5,592 bases of DNA from Chloroflexota bacterium (lineage in GTDB: Bacteria; Chloroflexota; Dehalococcoidia; Dehalococcoidales; UBA2162), in the NCBI GenBank assembly GCA_016193545.1, contig JACPSA010000033.1, positions 1-5,592 of the forward strand. The letters run 5' to 3'. Shown one piece after another: positions 4,580-5,592 of this stretch. The first letter of the stretch is position 1. The number at the start of each line of letters is the position of its first letter. The translations under genes were made by a program, and so were the position numbers. The notes below the pieces were generated by a model. The model was not told where the DNA came from, did no database searches, and saw nothing but the letters and a program-made list of their open reading frames with translations.

Positions 4580-5592
4580 ATGCAAAAGAAAATTGTGTGG
4601 TTGATACTGAGTTGCCTGATGGTGCTGTCACTGGTGCTGGCATCCTGCGCTCCAGCCGCACCGACGACCCCGACCGTACCAACAACCCCGCCGACTCCGA
4701 CGACTCCGACTACACCGACTACACCGACTACACCAACGACTCCAACAGCACCTACCGGACCGGAGATGGCGAAGGATTCGCTGGGCAGAATGGTGGAAAA
4801 GCCGAAGTATGGCGGGGTGTTCAACATCATACCGTGGCGGGAGACGCGGGGCTTTGACCCGTTCTTCCAGGAGCCATCCCCAATGACTACCATCCAGATA
4901 ACTCATGAGAACTTAATGGGTCTTGACTGGACAAAGGGACCAACTGGCACGGGAGAATGGACCGGCGTCGCCACCATAGCCCCGATGACCTTCAAGACCG
5001 GACTCGTGGGGGAAAGCTATGAAATACCCGACAACGAAACCATCATCTTTAAAATCCGTAAGGGTGTCCACTTCAGCCTTGACCCCAACAACGCGGCCAG
5101 CCGGCTGGTGAATGGGAGAGAGTTGACCGCAGATGACGTGGTCTATTCCACAATGAGGCTCTTCGAAGACAAGCCCAGTTCGGCGTTCCGTGCCCGATTA
5201 TCCAAGTTCGAATGGCCCGTCTCAGCCCGGGCGCTGGACAAGTATACCGTTGAGTTCAAAGCCACTCCCGGATATACGTCAGCGCTGTTGTTTGTTACCG
5301 CCGACTGGGTAACCTTAATTGCCAAGGAAGTGGTCGCTAGATACGGCGATTTGCTCGACTGGAGGAATTCGGTGGGCACCGGCCCCTACATGCTGGTTGA
5401 CTACCTCCCGGGTAGCAGTGCCACCATGGTCAGGAACCCCAACTACTGGCAGCCTGACCCATTTCACCCGGCAAATAAACTGCCCTACCTGGACGGGGTC
5501 AAGTACCTGATGATAACGGACATGTCCACCATCATCGCCGGCTTCCGCACTGGCAAGGTTGACAATATCTCCCGGACGATGATTTCCGAAGA
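4580..5592 (+). CDS. ABC-transporter solute-binding lipoprotein, family 5 (Dpp/Opp-like), 3' end cut by the window
   Basis: The reading frame is open from ATG 4580 to the window edge (337 codons), with a near-perfect AAAGGAGG (4567-4574) 5 bases upstream. The N-terminus is a type II signal peptide: KK, a hydrophobic core and the lipobox LASC with Cys23 as the lipidated residue. A Pro/Thr linker (28-59, mainly TTP repeats) spaces the domain from the membrane. The SBP_bac_5 domain starts at KPKYGGVFN (74-82). Landmarks are FKIRKGVHFS (157-166), NGRELTADDVVYS (178-190) and the signature GTGPYMLVDY...RNPNYW (266-290). Family members bind oligopeptides, dipeptides, opines, glycosides or nickel, and deliver them to a permease/ATPase usually encoded downstream. 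Here that lies outside the window. About 200-300 C-terminal residues are missing. The ligand is not predictable from this part. Confidence 0.93.
   Translation, partial: MQKKIVWLILSCLMVLSLVLASCAPAAPTTPTVPTTPPTPTTPTTPTTPTTPTTPTAPTGPEMAKDSLGRMVEKPKYGGVFNIIPWRETRGFDPFFQEPSPMTTIQITHENLMGLDWTKGPTGTGEWTGVATIAPMTFKTGLVGESYEIPDNETIIFKIRKGVHFSLDPNNAASRLVNGRELTADDVVYSTMRLFEDKPSSAFRARLSKFEWPVSARALDKYTVEFKATPGYTSALLFVTADWVTLIAKEVVARYGDLLDWRNSVGTGPYMLVDYLPGSSATMVRNPNYWQPDPFHPANKLPYLDGVKYLMITDMSTIIAGFRTGKVDNISRTMISE
4700..4755 (+). repeat. 9-base tandem repeat encoding the TTP linker
   Basis: Units of the type ACT-ACA-CCG encode Thr-Thr-Pro. They are near identical at 4709-4735 and more diverged on both sides. 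The repeat lies fully within the lipoprotein gene and keeps frame, because each unit is three codons. Length changes by slippage would shorten or lengthen the linker without a frameshift. Confidence 0.75.

Noticed and set aside
4597..4857. Plus-strand ORF rich in Asp/Thr/Tyr within the binding-protein gene
   Set aside because: It is an out-of-frame reading of the nine-base repeat with no ribosome binding site. The true frame stays open to the window edge.
4543..4893. Minus-strand ORF with a long Gly-Val-Val repeat
   Set aside because: It is the antisense of the Thr/Pro repeat of the lipoprotein gene. The plus frame has a signal peptide, lipobox, strong Shine-Dalgarno and family motifs.

Overview
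The window looks like chromosomal DNA of an uncultured bacterium of medium GC content. The best guess is the Chloroflexota (Dehalococcoidia-like). This rests on the style of the genes: a lipoprotein solute-binding protein with a Pro/Thr linker, a stand-alone MaoC pair, a GSGSTARAAGGVRHQF-type FAD oxidoreductase, and intergenic palindromes rich in CCCCCT/AGGGGG. This assignment is from memory, not from a search, and is only moderately secure. Apart from one tRNA on the minus strand, every gene I accept is on the plus strand.

Layout. Positions 20-95 (minus) hold a complete tRNA-Lys(CUU) with its own consensus promoter. Back to back with it is a second consensus promoter, which reads into a two-gene MaoC-type hot-dog dehydratase module: 249-671 is FAS1-like and non-catalytic looking, and 861-1295 carries the catalytic D-x-N-P-x-H motif. 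A palindromic repeat (737-823) sits between the two genes and creates a misleading upstream GTG start for the second. Next, at 1375-2598, is a full-length M20 metallohydrolase of the YgeY/ArgE/DapE group. A second, larger palindromic repeat (2635-2763) follows, mostly in the opposite orientation to the first. A new promoter (2832-2860) then drives a 76-residue SH3/KOW-like small protein (2891-3121) and a DAO-family FAD oxidoreductase (3161-4342). After a 237-base spacer with another promoter, a possible 21-codon leader ORF and a strong Shine-Dalgarno, a family-5 (Dpp/Opp-like) solute-binding lipoprotein begins at 4580 and runs off the right edge.

How the genes may work together (inference): the binding protein would capture a peptide-like or amino-acid-derived solute, the M20 enzyme would cleave an amide bond, the FAD enzyme would oxidise a secondary or primary amine, and the MaoC pair would hydrate enoyl-CoA intermediates. 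This would be a scavenging and catabolic neighbourhood, but nothing in the sequence fixes the substrate.

The most interesting non-coding signal is the palindrome ATAGT-N4-ACTAT, which occurs twice, once at each of two promoters (191-204 and 2838-2851). It would make these two transcription units a small candidate regulon. The second is the pair of modular palindromic repeats whose two distinct ends are swapped between the copies. I found no CRISPR array, transposase, phage gene or defence system.
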